64,000 nt of DNA from Portulaca oleracea (GCA_029582165.1 CM055868.1:21572391-21636390), one strand, 5' to 3'; counted from the stretch's first letter, positions 11,252-24,690 are shown. A program made the numbers and translations. The notes: generated by a model from the sequence alone, not told the origin.

Positions 11252-14200
11252 TTACAGGTCCTGCTTAGGTTTTCGGCTGAGCTCGGAGTACTGACCTCCC
11301 ATGAGTTGCAAGATCTCTTCCCATAAACCTTCAGAAGAATCCAATGAGTTGTTGAATATTAGGTTTGTGCTGCAAGCAGCTACATGCCAATAGTTGGACT
11401 CAATTTCTTCCCTCAATTGGTCAAGTTGCCACCCAGCATACCCGACAAAGAATCTGAAATCATGGGGTTTAAGGAGCCCTTTTTTAACAAGGGCCATGGC
11501 ATCATCCAAACTGTTCCTGGCTCCAAAGCAGAGGCCAGGGACCACCTCCTCAAACCCAGGAAGCTTGGATTTGTCCCCTGTCTTCAACAGAAACATGCTG
11601 GCTTCCAATGGACCACCAAAATGCAATGAACAGTCAGCAAATGTGGTGGCTAATTCTAAGTTATTGGGCTTCATGTTCTTGATCTTCTTGTGGAGAGGGC
11701 GGTTTATGACAACCCCAAAAGGCCCTTCTTGAGGGTGCCGGGTCCCAGACCTCAGGAGGAGAACCACTGTTCTTTCAAATGTACGTACCCCATCCAGTTT
11801 TTCTGTCGCAATAAGGACTGACCCTGTCTCTGGCAGTGAAATCGGATGTGCCCACTTCAGCCCCAGTGGTTTACATTCTGCATTTGGACCTTCATGGCCA
11901 TGGGTGCTCGACTCACTAGCTTCTGCCTGCAACAAAAAAATCCCAACTGTAAATGAGAGCCAGAAACCAAAGCACAATCTAAAAGTAAAGATTTCCCAGA
12001 CCATGTTAGGGGACATTATTTTCCAACTCTACCTAGGATCAACAATAAGCAGTTCACTAACAATATACACAAACGGCCCAATGACTCATGTAACCAGCTA
12101 AGCTCCACCATTATAAGGGTACAAGGAAGGGCTCAATTGTGACAGCACTTAGCCTTGTCCCTAATTTTGCATAAAGATTGCTTTAAACCCAAATGATAAA
12201 ACCGTCAACTGCTCCTACCCACAATACAGATTTAGTAACGCATTTTGTATTTGTCCATCGTAATCCCAAAAAGTCAAGTTTTCTATGAATCATCTGCCAG
12301 TCTAATATCAGACATGAATTCCTAATTGTGATGATTAGCATCTTAGGTTGCTTTCTCATTCTGTATTCTCTAAATAAAATAATTGCAGAGTTTGATATGT
12401 AATTGGTAACATCCTAATATAATATAGCATACTGTTTTTCACAATCATACTGTCCATGATTACATTTGAAATTTGAATGTAGGGATAACTTGGGAGCTGC
12501 ATACGTTATCATATATACCAATAGGTCATCTAATTTGAATGTAGGGATAACTTAGGAGCTGCATACGTTATCATATATACCAATAGGTCATCTAATTTGA
12601 ATGTAGGGACAAAGGAACAGTTACTAAACTTAGCAATCAAGCCTACCTTATTATCCTTGAACCCCAAATGACTTAGGATTAAACATGGTCTTTATGCCTT
12701 TATGGTGCGTTTGAAATTTAAAGATCTCTAATATAAAGCCCCCAATTGCAATTCCCTCTAACAACCATTCGAAATGTAAGAATGATGCTATCATTTTCAT
12801 TTTGCATCTCCAACGAAAAAGCACACTTTGTCCCAAGCTTCTTATCAAGTACTATTCACTTTTAAGAACTTTTCATAACAAATTTGACCCCTTTTACAGC
12901 TATAGTCATATCCTAGGAAAGTTGCATATTTACCTGCTCATGAGCAAAGAGTGTGGCTCTAAACTCTCTCCAGTCTGAGGTCACATGGTGTGGTCTTTGA
13001 CTTGCATTATTATTTGATTTATTACCATCAGGTTTATTTCCTTTGCCTCCTGAAGATGAGCGGTCACCATTGCCTAAATGCAATCACGCGAAAAAGTTAG
13101 TTGAACAACATTTCTCATCCTCCACGACAAAGAGCCATGCGACGTGGAACAGTAAAAATACACAATGTAGAAGACTTTGAAACAAAAAAAATATGCCAAG
13201 GATGTGTAACTGTACAAGAATGTAAGGTGTAAGTGTCTCTTACAGCAAACCAATTCAACAAACAACAATCTTGCAACAAACTCGGACCCATAATTAACCC
13301 CCCCCCCCCCCCCCCCCCCAAAACCCTCCTTCTTCAAGCACCAGTGAGGCCCATAATGATGTATGCATGTATACTTTCGAAGGATATTTGACATGCAAAA
13401 ACTATAGCTCACTTAGTTTTCATCTCATCCAAGTATAGATGCTATGAGAACGGCACCAGGATCAGACTGGCGAGTTCAAGAGGAAAGGGACCACAGTCAA
13501 GTCTATGAAGGGTTGTCAGCCTCCCCTTTGCAATGGGCCACTCAAGAACCAATCTAACCCAGTTAAACTAGGCAAACCTCATGGTTTAACCAGCATCTTT
13601 GATTGGCTCATTTATTTTCTCCATATGCTGAAAACTTAGAAAGAGCTCAGACGAGGCATACTGCGTACGCAAGAATTGAACAAATACGTGTTTTAATCAA
13701 TCTTTTCCAGCTCCAAACCACTACACTTATGCTTGCACGTTTCCCTCCACTAACATTTTTAAATTTGTATAATTTTTTTATTTTACTAGCTACATGTTTG
13801 CCAGCCACCACAAACTTCTGGTCTATCTCATTTCCTTTCCTTGGTTGGCTATTCATGTTTTATTCAAGTGTCAGTTAGTACAAAAACATTATCAATTGTT
13901 TGTTCATTGTATTCACTTCCCTAAAGTAATGTGGTATTAAACTACTTATAGATTTTTGGATCAAAATTCTGATACTAATTAGACAATTTCTAAGAACACT
14001 AACATGCCCATAGGGGGAAAAGTCAGGTAACAAATTCGACTCGAGCTAAATGTTCCAACTGTGGAACCCATTGATCCACTATGCTACTGGTTATCACAGA
14101 CAGCAACAAGCATGTTCTGATAACAGTACCAAGTTTTGATCCGCTCAAATCCTTAAGCTTCAGCAACTCCTGTCATCAACTTCTCCTCCAAATGGAAATT

Positions 14201-15363
14201 TCATAGCAAACTTATCAGTAGCCAAAAATGAGATATTCATATCACTTCAATGTTTCTCTCAGCCCTTAACTCCACTTTCCTTTCCAAAGGAAAATACTAA
14301 CCTAATCCTCCCTCTCCGTTAACACAATTCACAACACAAGGTCCAGAAGCTTCAATACTTCAAAGAATTAGACAAAAGAAAATAGACTTACTTTGTCCAT
14401 ATAGAAAAAATGGACTAAAACATAGGTAATATTGGGCAGCACTAGATGCAAGTCAACAAAAGCATCAGATATCCCTCCAATTTTTCAAGAAAGACCCATT
14501 AGCAAAATATTGGAAGCAGTTTTACAAAGGGTCTCAACAAACAAGAATAGACATGCCAGAATAGCACTCAATCCAAAACAATGGAGCCAAGTCTCACAGC
14601 AAACACCAAGAAAAGCCCACGTGGAAAGATTCAACAGATAAAGAAGTGCTCTTGAAGTCAGGTTTTCATACCTAAGTCCGCATTCTATCATTTTCATTAG
14701 AGTGATCTCGTAAACAAGCACTTTGTCGTGCTTTCAAGCTTGGCCACCAATGCAGCAAGACTTTCGCATTTCATGCTTCCCCATGATTCTAAAAGTTAGA
14801 AGCCACTATTTCTTTCCACAATCTTTCTCCTACCATGTCTCCTATCGAGCTTACTTGATCAAAGACATGCAAAATTTCACCAATTTCTACACCAGAAAAG
14901 CAATAATTCACGAAAGAGGCGTAGAAGTTTGAAACAAGAACGAAGTTCGAGTGAATCTTCATTGACTTACAGGCCACTCACTGAACCCCAACTAAGCATC
15001 TCTACATTTCAAGAACCCGCATCTTTTATCATCAGTCAGAAATGTAATTTTACCAATCAAAACAACTAAAAGGAAATCACATGCGAATTTCAAAAACAAG
15101 AACAAAATGGGGAAAATGGTACCTGAAGAAGATGAAGAACCATCAGAATTCTTCTTGGCCTTAGCTGTAAGAAAGAAGGAGTTATAACCAAAAGAAGAGC
15201 ACCTGCGCTTAGAGATTCTAATGTCGAAGACTCTCCCACCATCATCCAGTGAAAAGGGTGACAACTTGGTCAAATTAACAGAGACGGGCCTCTCTATGAA
15301 TGAAGTCCGAGCAAAAACAGGAGAAAGGTTGTTGTATTTGACATGAACAGACCACAGATCCAT
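11252..15363 (-). CDS. UPF0301/DUF179 (AlgH-like) protein, three exons
   Basis: Exons on the minus strand are 15363-15123, 13073-12934 and 11926-11252. Introns of 2,049 and 1,007 bases have GT and AG ends, and phases join without a break, giving 351 codons plus stop. The start MDLWSVHVK is chosen because plant relatives usually begin near there; an upstream in-frame ATG at 15525 would add 54 residues. Residues about 1-80 are Ser- and Arg-rich and look like an organelle transit peptide. Exon 2 ends DWREFRATLFAHEQ. Exon 3 holds the DUF179 domain, with GSVLIATEKLDG, GPFGVVINRPL and FFVGYAGWQLDQLREEIE. The bacterial relative is AlgH/YqgE; the biochemical role of the plant proteins is not settled. 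This is the one clearly intact host gene in the window. Confidence 0.92.
12471..12608. repeat. 62-bp tandem duplication in intron 2 of the UPF0301 gene
   Basis: A unit starting ATTTGAATGTAGGGATAACT at 12471 repeats at 12533 with one visible change (GGGAG to AGGAG), and a third partial copy starts near 12595. The near identity suggests a recent duplication. Confidence 0.85.
13298..13319. repeat. Poly-C tract in intron 1 of the UPF0301 gene
   Basis: About 22 consecutive C residues, followed by AAAA. It lies inside the 2-kb intron. Its true length may be uncertain in the assembly. Confidence 0.8.
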
Positions 15364-15899
15364 CTTTTTGGGATAGGAAAGGTGAAATCGACAAATTGGG
15401 TTATCTGGGAAGATGAATCTTTTGGGGGGTTTTGGGTGTGGTTGAGGGAGGAGCATAGGAGGAGTGAACAAGTAGTGAAGGAGAAGTGATGAAAAAGAGC
15501 GATGGAGGTTACCAAAAATCTGCAACTATTAAACCAACCAGTTACGTACAGAGAGAGACGGAAACAAGGAAAAAGACGACGGGTCAGATGCAGACACAAC
15601 TCCTGAAAGAAGGAAGACACAGAATATGCTTTTTTTTTATATATATATACTTACTAAAGAATGCACTGGACATTATTGTTTTTACCGTATAAATTTGGTG
15701 TAATAATGTATATTAATTTATTATATTAAATAAGTTGCCTTAGATAATAAAAAATATGTAAAATTACAAATAATAGCACAAAATTATATAATTTATATAT
15801 AACATTATATTAATTTTTCAAATATAACATAAAATCTTTTAAAGATCGTGTATGTTAAGAATTTTGATGTTTTCATTGTAAAAATATTGTAATTGTATC

Positions 15900-16351
15900 A
15901 AAATAGATTTAAATAAAACTAAAAGAAATTTTTATTGTCAAAGAATATCTGATTTGTACTTACCTGCATTTGAAATACACTCGATCGTATTCACCTAAAC
16001 CCGAAATACACCGGGGTCATGTGTTTTAGAACGGAATTTACCTAAAACCAAAATACACATGACTCCTATTTACCCTAAAAAGAAATTTTTACAATCAGAG
16101 AACATCTTAGCCGTATAAAACTAAAAGAAATTTTTATTGTCAAGGAACATTTGACCCGTACTTACCTGAATTTGAAATACACCCGATCGTATTTACCTAA
16201 ACACGAAATACACTCGGATCATATTTTTAGAGTGAAATTTACCCGAAACTAAAATACACCCGACCCGCATTTACCCTAAAAAGAAATTTTTACTATCAAA
16301 TAATATCTAACCCGTATTTATTTGAATTTGAAATACACCCAAGTCATGTTT
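15900..16351. repeat. Tandem repeat of about 155 bp, interrupted by an LTR insertion
   Basis: AAAAGAAATTTTTA recurs near 15921, 16078, 16123 and 16278. Between copies are motifs such as GAAATACACCCGA and ATTTACCCTAAA. The array resumes after the inserted LTR at 22042 (TACCCGAAATCGAAATACAC) and ends near 22100. The basic period is about 155 bases with an extra 45-base step. Confidence 0.65.
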
Positions 16352-17292
16352 TGTAACACCCTCAGGATCTTAATCGTCAGATTAAGCTAAAAACTTACTT
16401 AACCTAATGATTAGCGCAGCGAAAATACTCGCCTGAGGGTATTACCGCAGTCTATCGAAGATAGACAAGGCTAACTACAACTCAACACACGTCTAAAGCA
16501 TAATATAACCTTAAACACCACAACCTATTACAAATACACCTAACTTACAACTTCACAACGTTCTTCATAACTCTAAAAACAATACAAAACACCATGATAA
16601 CAACTCTTGTGATTGCAAAACAGATTGTTCTTCCAAATCACCTTCGCCGTCTTATGGGGCCTAGAGGTTCGTCCTTCCGGTGTCTAGCCTTTCCTCTTAG
16701 CCGGGATCCCTAAAATGAAAACATAAAACTTCGAAACGTGAGACAAAATCTCAGCACGTATAACCCTATAATGTAAGAATCATTTCGAAATTCATTTTTG
16801 TTATTAGCGCGGTTCCAAAGCCTTTAAAAACATAAATAACAAATTAACAGTAAAATAGAAGTATAACTTACATAACATCACCATAACTTAACTTGCACAT
16901 GAAAACATAACTTAACCTTTACGTGAAAACATAACTTAACCTCTACATGAAAACATGACTTAATCTGTATCTTAAATCATGACTCAAGTGAAAACAAGCT
17001 TGTGAGTTTTTTCCTTTAAATATAAGGATTTTTGGATGATAATATATCAATCTTTGGGGATGTTGGATTGTAATATACCAAGTTTTACTATTGGATAACA
17101 ATATCTCTAACCTTTATACTTGGGTGACATTATTATACCAACAGTAACTAAAGAGGTGGTGAACCCATCTCCATGCGCGCTAACGTGGCTGGCGAAGGAA
17201 AAAAATTGTCTCAGGCCAATAACTTCATTAACCCCTTAGTTATTCGCACTATCCCACATTACAAGACATTGGCTGGTTATGTTTCACGTTAG

Positions 17293-18734
17293 TGACAGAC
17301 CTAAAACATATAGGTGTCTGAGTACCGCAAGTGTACGGGTCTGTGTAGTAATAAAATATCGTTATCTCTCAGGGATTTGCGTTCAACCACGCACTAAACT
17401 GGTTCGCTACAAAGAATGCTAGGTCGATCCAAGGGTTGTGGTAAACTAAACTAGGAAAGCAGGAATTTTTAGGGTTTAAACAATTAATTAAAAGCGTTTA
17501 GGGGAGTCCACTCTAGTCAATTAATCAAATCATCAACAATCCCGGTGCAGGTAATAAGATAATTCGGGGTCTATAATCTTTCTAAGCCTTATCACTTCGA
17601 TCTTTCGATCCTAGGTGAGTTGCAATGATTAACCTAAACATTATTTCTAACTATTTAGCTTAATCAAAGATAAGAACTGATTATAAATTGACCCTAGGCA
17701 AGAATCATTATGTCTAACTATTTTCTAACCTATTCAATCTACGCAATCCGATTCAATACTCAAACTTTCGTTCTGTTGTCGAGAATCTAAAACCAGGTAC
17801 TGACTCAAACTTTCGTTCTATTGTCAAATTACCATGACATACATGGCACGCAGATTAAACGAATAAAAAGGATAACCAATCACCGAGACTGTATTCAAAT
17901 TTAATCAATAGACATCGAGTTTATCCCCCAAACAAAGGAAATTAACTACTCATAATTCCAAAAGTAAACATCGCAAAATCTGAATAAAAACAAGAGAGCA
18001 TGAAAGAAGAATAGAAATAAACCGTGTTCGAATCGGCGGAATCGATCTCTTCGTGTCACCCGAATCGATCTCTTTCGTCTTCTTCGATCACTAACAATAA
18101 TCTAATCTAATAAAAATCTTTTGGAATCAACTGTAAATAAATTGATCTAATTCTACTCTAAAAGCTACCTAAAAATCTCTCCGAAAACTATCGCTACAAC
18201 TGATGAAAATCGCTCGCTGAAAGGCTCTATCAAACGGCCGATGTTAGACCCCTTTTATAGGGCTGGATTAGGGCAAAAAACGCGGCCTGCGTTTTGGAAA
18301 TGTTGGCTGCGTTTTGCCCAAACGATGAAGGTTTTCCATGAGTGGGCGCTGGCTGCGCCTCCAAAACGCGCCCTGCGTTTTGGTTCTTCATGGTCGCCAA
18401 ACTTTTTGGACAAGGCGCTGGCTGCGTTTCAAAAACGCTGCCTGCGCCATGCCTTTCCGCCTCAGCTGGTCTTTGGGCCGTATTATTTGGGCCGTTCTTT
18501 CTTTCTTCTTGTTTCCTTCTCCAACTTCTTTTTTATTTCTTTGATTTTTGCTATTCTTCCTCCAAATTTTCATGCTTTCCGATATAATTCCACCGATTCC
18601 TGCAAAACATACCAAACTCGCGAACAAGCGTATAAATCACAGAAATTGCTATAAAAATACGAGATATCGGGTATAAAAATCATGAAACTGACATGATTTG
18701 AGCCCTAAAAATTCTATATAAAAACGACTTATCA
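17293..18734 (-). mobile_element. Solo Athila-type LTR with GTTAG target duplication
   Basis: This 1,442-bp unit is closely similar along its whole length to the LTR at 54610-56061. On the plus listing it starts TGACAGACC and ends CTTATCA. GTTAG flanks both sides (17288-17292 and 18735-18739), so it is a complete solo LTR left by LTR-LTR recombination. Comparison with the Athila element at 47-58 kb sets its orientation as minus. ORFs at 18241-18654 lie in its U3 and are not genes. Confidence 0.92.
18253..18455 (-). promoter_or_regulatory. TATA box and GC-rich palindromes in the solo LTR
   Basis: On the minus strand CTATAAAAGG (about 18252-18261) is the TATA box. Immediately upstream on that strand are the inverted repeats AAAACGCGGCCTGCGTTTT (about 18276-18296) and AAAACGCGCCCTGCGTTTT (about 18363-18382), with half sites around 18310 and 18425-18450. 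The same layout occurs in the LTR at 54610-56061. Confidence 0.6.
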
Positions 18735-21224
18735 GTTAGTACGAAGACCGATTCACCATCCCGTTAGTCACTGTTTAAGGCCTGATTTTTTTTAACGTGG
18801 GTTAGTGAGAAAAAACGAAGGGTTAACGGGGTTTTTGCATGTCATGTCAGAATCGAGACCAGTTAACTAGTCACCACCCCCTTAGTTACGATTGGTATAA
18901 TAATCTCACCTAAGTATAAAGGTCAGGGATATTGTCCAATAATAAAAGTCGGTATATTACAATCCAATACCCCCAAAGGTCAGTATATTGTCATCCAATA
19001 TCCCTAAATATAACACAACCTAGTTTAGAAAGTAACAACTCAAATCATATATCAGTTGGCATAAAACACACATGAATCCATACCATAAACTTGGCCTTAA
19101 ACCCCGATAAATCAAGACTTATAAACTTTGGTATGTGACTTATAAAGCTTTACTTTGATTGAAAAACTTGGGTAACTTAAGGTACTTAAAACTTGGTTGT
19201 CCTGTTATTATCCTGAAGGTCCCCTACTTGCGATCATCGGCGAAGCCTCCGTATGCGCATACTCGGACCGATCGGGAGATCTAGATGGTGGATAAATATC
19301 CTATACTGGCCAGATTTCCATGGTGTGCAACTTAGGCACTATATACATATTTTTCCCTGGTGTACACAACAAGGCACAGTTAACATGATGTGCTCTAAGG
19401 CATGAGTTCCCTGGTGTGCACTAAGACACGATTAAACCTGAGCGGGGCCTTTATTAAATTTTAGAGAACTTGAAAACCTTGACCTTGGGTTCTTAATACA
19501 AGTGGATCCTTCAACAACTTTTTAATCATAACTTAAAGGTATTCTTGCAATCCTCTTGAATAAGGGTTGTACTTATAAGGAATTTACTCAATAAATAACT
19601 TTTAATATCTAAAGTACAGAATTACTGTAAAAGTTCCTAACATAAAGAATGCATAACATAAATACTTAGAGATAACTGTAAATTTACCTGATAAATCAAC
19701 CTTGGTACCTAAAAATCCATGAGAACTTGTATATACTTTTGAACATAAATCGTGAAAATTTACATATAAACATAAATAATAAAATATACTTTCAGAACTT
19801 GGCATAAAAAGATTAATTTACAATAATATGCATAAAATATCAGGCAATATACGTACCTGAGAACTTAAAAACACGTACTGGACGGGCAGAGACTTGAACA
19901 GTAGTGCAACGATCTCTTGGAAGGACTTTAAAAGAAACAAAATCATGAGTTAGAACTTAACTTAGGCAGTAGCATGAAAGAATACTTAGTGAATTTTCTA
20001 AGAATAACAATAATAAACTCGATTTCTAAGACGTACTCATAAAATCATATCTTATCCCTCAAATATCGAATCATGGCATAAAAGGACTTTTCGACTTGGA
20101 TCACCAACTACAACTTTCTAGTTAATCATGAAGGCCAAAAACATGGTTAAGAGGGTTGAAACCCTCATCTTAACAAGCTGCCCAGAAATAAACACTTTAA
20201 ACCTTCTTCCTTCGGAGAATCATAACTCAAACTATACTTATCGGTTTGGGGCATGTAAGCTGTCTATGGAAAGCTTGTGACTCATACTTCAACTTTCAGT
20301 TTAGCCACAAACTAATTTAAACATGGGAAATTGTCGGATTTTGGCCAAGAACAGAGGCAATCACCAAACATGTTCTGGGTAAACTCAGATTTTTGCCTCT
20401 CACATAAAAGCTCATAACTATCTCTCCTGATATCCTATGAATGTGTACCATACCTTTCTGGAAAGCTTAAAGTATACCCTACAACTTTCATGTTTAGAAA
20501 TTAAACCAACGAGACCTCTAAACCTATGAAAAATACACATCTTTGGACTGACGTTAAATAATCTCAAATTCACGTCATCTTACGATTTTGGCCATAACTC
20601 CTAATATACACAACGAAACTTCGTGATTCAAAAACCGGGGTTTTACTAACAATTTAGGCTATCTATTCATACCATAAAATGGATTAAATCATATTTTACA
20701 CTCCTTGGAATTTCCAGAAACCATCCAGACTTGAACACTACATTTTATTTGGGTTGCATGTGCTTAATCCTAACTAATCTACACTTATCTTTCCCAAATA
20801 ATAACTTAAGCATAATCACTTAATTCCCAGCACTAAAACACATAGAAATCCTTCATCAGTAGTCACATTACAAACATGCAATACATAATCTTGATATACT
20901 TTGGCACCCCAAGTAACACTTCTCATGAATTTAACATCAAAATTTATAATATTTACTAATTTGCTAATCTAAATCTATCCTAAGTACATGCATCCATACT
21001 TTAACCAAAAACTCTTCCTTTCACAGTGAAATAAACCTCTTAAATATCATGCATGTTCATAATATAACATCATTCACCACTTATGCAACTACTAAACACA
21101 AGTTCATCACAACATACCCAATCCTCATCTTTAGTACTTTGAGACCTTCGATCACCACGTCTTGAAATTTAGGAATATTTTCTTAACCTCTATAAAACAT
21201 GACAAACCCCCCCTCTAAAATTAG

Positions 21225-21255
<31 letters not shown>

Positions 21256-22131
21256 AATACCCTCGAAGGAATGAGAGGGGAAGGTGGAGTGAGTTACCAC
21301 TCAATTGGAGAAGAAGAACGAAGGAGAAAGGAAAGGAAAGATGATGGTGGTGACGACGGTGCTGCGGCTGGCCGGAAGTTTTGCCGACGGCGGACAACAG
21401 ATAGCGGCTAGGAGCAGAAAGGGAGGCAACAGGGGCTCGGGAGTTGGAGAGCCGAGAGAGAGAAAGTGAGTTAGGAATGAGAGGGAGTGATGAGTTTGAT
21501 CCAATGATCAAGATGGAATTAATGGATATAAGGCCCCATGTTTTTATATTAAAGTGGCCTAATTGTTCACTTCCTCACTCACATGGCTAGTTGAAGAAGG
21601 ACCCAAATCAATAATTTTATCAATTTTAACTCCATCCTTATATTTATATCTACCTAAACTCTAATTACTAAAACTTGGTACATCGTAAAATATTATTGCT
21701 AACCCATGGAAATCCAAATAAATATACCTATACACCTCCTTGTAAAATCTCATAATTATTTCTACATCGACTTGGATAAAAAGAAGGATCCGATATATCG
21801 GTCTCGGAAACAGATACAGAAATGATCACGATTATTATAAATTATCGGAAGAGAAACATCGAGAAAAGAAAATTTTTGACTGATACACTGAATGATCGTT
21901 GCACTGTTCAAATCCTGCAAAAACACACACTTGGTTAGAAAGGATGGAACACGCGCTTTAATTATCCGTGATTTATTCTTAACCTTGATTATTTAAACTA
22001 ATTACTATGTATTAAGGGGTGATTTTCTTTGGGTTATTACATGTTTTTAGTGGAATATACCCGAAATCGAAATACACTCAACCCCTGTTTGCCCTAATTA
22101 ACCAAGTATACGGACGAACTATATTACTTAA

Positions 22132-23489
22132 TGATGTATGTTCATCATGCCTTGGCTTGATTTTTGGGAAAAATTCACAGGCCTAATTTCAGGTCCGTTT
22201 AGCTTGATTTTTGGCAGTCATGATCCTCCTAATTTATCATATTTGTCAGCCAAATTTGAGAATTAATGCTTATGTTGATCACTCTCAGCAAAGCATTTTA
22301 CAGTTTTTTTTTGCCCAGAAAAATCAGTTTTACATGCTGTAGAGTTTTGCTTTGTACATGCTCATTTGGTATCCAAAATGGTTGATTCCAAAACCATTAG
22401 TTCACTTAATGTGTCCTCTAACACTGTCCAAAAAGTGCACATGACTGAATTTGAGGGACATTTTCTACAGCCCAATCAGTTCGGGTATGTTTGGGAAGGG
22501 TCTGTTCTGGGCAGGTTTGATCTTAAAGGATTATTTAGGTCTTTTCACCTTGAATTCGACTTCTCCTCCACTTTTTTCCCTATGGAGACTTTTGTAGGCC
22601 ATCGAATGAGCTTGCCAAAATTTCCAAGTTGATTAATTTGGAGTTCATTTGAGTTCCACACAGCCGTTTCAATCAGACCCTGCGATATGGAGCTCAAACC
22701 TGATCTGCTTGGAATTTTGGTGTTTCAGCAAGGTTACTTTAGTCTTTTCACTTGTGTTTCGGTTTTAATATGTTATATAACAATCAAGGAAGGCTCCAGC
22801 TGAATGGGAATGAAAACCAATGTGTGTTTTCTACTTGGAAGCCACGGATTGGAATCCATGTGTGCTAAAGGGGGCCAATGGAGAGGTGCCACCTGCCTTG
22901 CTGTGATTGGTCCATGCTGCCTCCCATCTGATTTAATACTTCATAGCAACGTTATGTATTAGTTTAATTAGTATGTAATTAGTCTAATTAAGCTAGATTA
23001 GAGGTTACTTCGTTGTTAGGAAACCTCTAATTAGATAGTTTAGTGAGCTACTTGCTTGCTTGCTTTGCCATCCATATAAGCACCCTTGTAATAGTTAGAA
23101 ATCGGTGAATGAAATATAAGTGAATGTTTATGAAATCAGTAGAGCCTTGCTCCTTTATGTTTGTGAGTACAAGATAACTCTCCACCTTGGTTAATTCAGC
23201 TCCTGTCACTGGATTTTGGCAAGAATCCAGCAAGTGTTAGCTGAGCTTGATCAATCAGTCTCTGGTGTGTCTGTACAAGCCTGATTGTGAGAGTCCTTTG
23301 CCCTTGTGTTGCAGCTGGGGTGTGTCTGTATCAGTTTGTAAGCAAGTCTATCTCTATTTTCTTGTTGAGTGTCATTTATTCCAGCTAATTGCATTCAATT
23401 AGCTTTGTTTTAATACAAACAGCAGTGTGTGTGTGTTGCACGATGTATATAAGGTCAATACTCTAATCTTCGTAGCCTTGCATACATCA
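22132..23489 (+). mobile_element. Probable chromovirus-type solo LTR
   Basis: The unit starts TGATG and ends CATCA, like the LTR at 58088-59216. It shares with that LTR TCTTTGCCCTTG-like and GTGTGTCTGTATCAG segments and the 3' end around AGGTCAATACTCT and TTGCATACATCA. It is flanked by CTTAA (22127-22131) and CTTAG (23490-23494), a 5-bp duplication with one change. No primer site or gag follows, so it is a solo LTR. Its length (1,358 bp) exceeds that of the 58-kb copy (1,129 bp), so the families are related but distinct. Confidence 0.65.
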
Positions 23490-23710
23490 CTTAGTTACTG
23501 TACACGAGGGTAAAATAGTCAATTCGTGTGTAAGCACAAGCTAAAGATAAATTGCTAATTAATTATTATATGCAAGGGTAAAATAGTAAATTTGTGTGTG
23601 AGTACACAAGCAGACAGAGCAAGTAGCACAACAACAACACAAACTACCCTTTTTATAATAGTTAAGGACTAGTAAGACAAGCCCATGCAAGGCACGTGCA
23701 TTGTTTATTA

Positions 23711-23966
23711 CTCTCTCTGTTTCAAAATAAGCGTTGTTTAATAATTTATGTCGATTAAAGTTTTACAATTTTAGATATTAAATTTTTAATATGTATAATA
23801 ATTGATCATATAAAATTATCATTAATAGACTAGTTATAAAAAATACTATTAAAAAGGTATAACATTATAATTCTAATAAATTTTAAATAAGAAATTATCA
23901 ACTAAATAATATCTTAACTAAAGTGGAAAAAATCAACAAAGCAACACTTATTATGGAACAGAGGAG
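23711..23966. mobile_element. Stowaway-like MITE
   Basis: The left end CTCTCTCTGTTTCAAAATAA and the right end TTATGGAACAGAGGAG form a degenerate inverted repeat, with TA on both outer sides (23709-23710 and 23967-23968). The interior is AT-rich and non-coding. Confidence 0.7.
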
Positions 23967-24164
23967 TAGTTGGCGAAAGTCAATTTTTCCATAATTTAGA
24001 TAGTTGAAAAAGTAATTTTTTATGCATTTATTGTAATAGGCTAAAGTATAACGTCTTATAAACCTCTTCTACATCTTTTCCATGAAATAGAAACCAACTC
24101 TTGGCAATCCTACTCAACAATCTAGCTTCTTTTTCCAAGGAAGGCAATACAAGATTAAATATAT

Positions 24165-24200
24165 ACTAGTGATTAGACCCGTGCGTTGCACGGGACGCAA
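24165..24200 (-). mobile_element. Helitron 3' terminus (minus strand)
   Basis: Read on the minus strand, a perfect hairpin CCCGTGCAACGCACGGG is followed by TCTAATCA and then CTAG, with T after it. A short GC-rich hairpin a few bases before a terminal CTRR next to T is the Helitron 3' signature. The body would extend to higher coordinates; I could not place the 5' TC end. A degraded copy of the same end lies at 23668-23705. Confidence 0.55.
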
Positions 24201-24369
24201 GTAAACCGTACATATTATCGTAGACATTGCTGAGACTGTATTTAAAAAGATAGAGAAAAACATTAAAAATGAAAAACTGTACAACCAACAATAATAAAAA
24301 AAGATTAAAAAATAGTACACAAAATTAACCAAAAAAAGAAAGAAAGAAGAAGGGTGCAAGATATACATT

Positions 24370-24647
24370 TGTTTTTGTTGTTATGCTCATAATTAGTGAA
24401 TGATTAAAAATTATGTAGTCCTTTGTTAGCTGGTAGTTGATTAGTGGTATATCCTAGTGTACGTTGTACATATTTATCTATACTTTAACAACTACATTTA
24501 AAAGAAACAAATTAGTAAATGTAGTAATTCACATCACAAATATAGTTCAAGGTGTGAAAAACTAACATTAAAAAGTATGTAAATGTTTTTAAGAAACAAA
24601 TTGTTATCAAATTGAACCATTTTTTTTGGATACTCTCCTCAAGTTTG

Positions 24648-24690
<43 letters not shown>

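Larger units (their letters stand above)
17025..19005. mobile_element. TIR element nested in the long LTR and itself split by a solo LTR
   Basis: The ends pair over about 115 bases. The left arm reads GGATGATAATATATCAATCT and so on to about 17140. The right arm (about 18890-19005) is its reverse complement with some changes. AAATATA flanks both sides (17018-17024 and 19006-19012). Removing the inner solo LTR leaves about 530 bases without coding potential, so it is a MITE-type DNA element. The 7-bp duplication does not fix the superfamily. Confidence 0.75.
16352..22041. mobile_element. Long LTR-like insertion, TGTAACACCC to GGGTTATTACA, with TGTTT target duplication
   Basis: The unit begins TGTAACACCC and ends GGGTTATTACA. 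It is flanked by TGTTT at 16347-16351 and 22042-22046, a perfect 5-bp duplication. Without the nested insertion (17025-19005 plus 7 bases) it is about 3.7 kb. No polyprotein is present, so it is best read as a solo LTR. LTRs of this length with TGTAA/TTACA ends occur in the Tekay/Del chromoviruses, but the lineage is inference. A TA repeat lies at about 21227-21252. The ORFs at 21199-21511 and others inside are shadows or low-complexity. Confidence 0.7.

Noticed and set aside
18241..18654. 137-codon frame
   Set aside because: Lies inside the solo LTR; the matching frame in the LTR at 55557-55868 is shorter and differs, so it is not conserved as protein.
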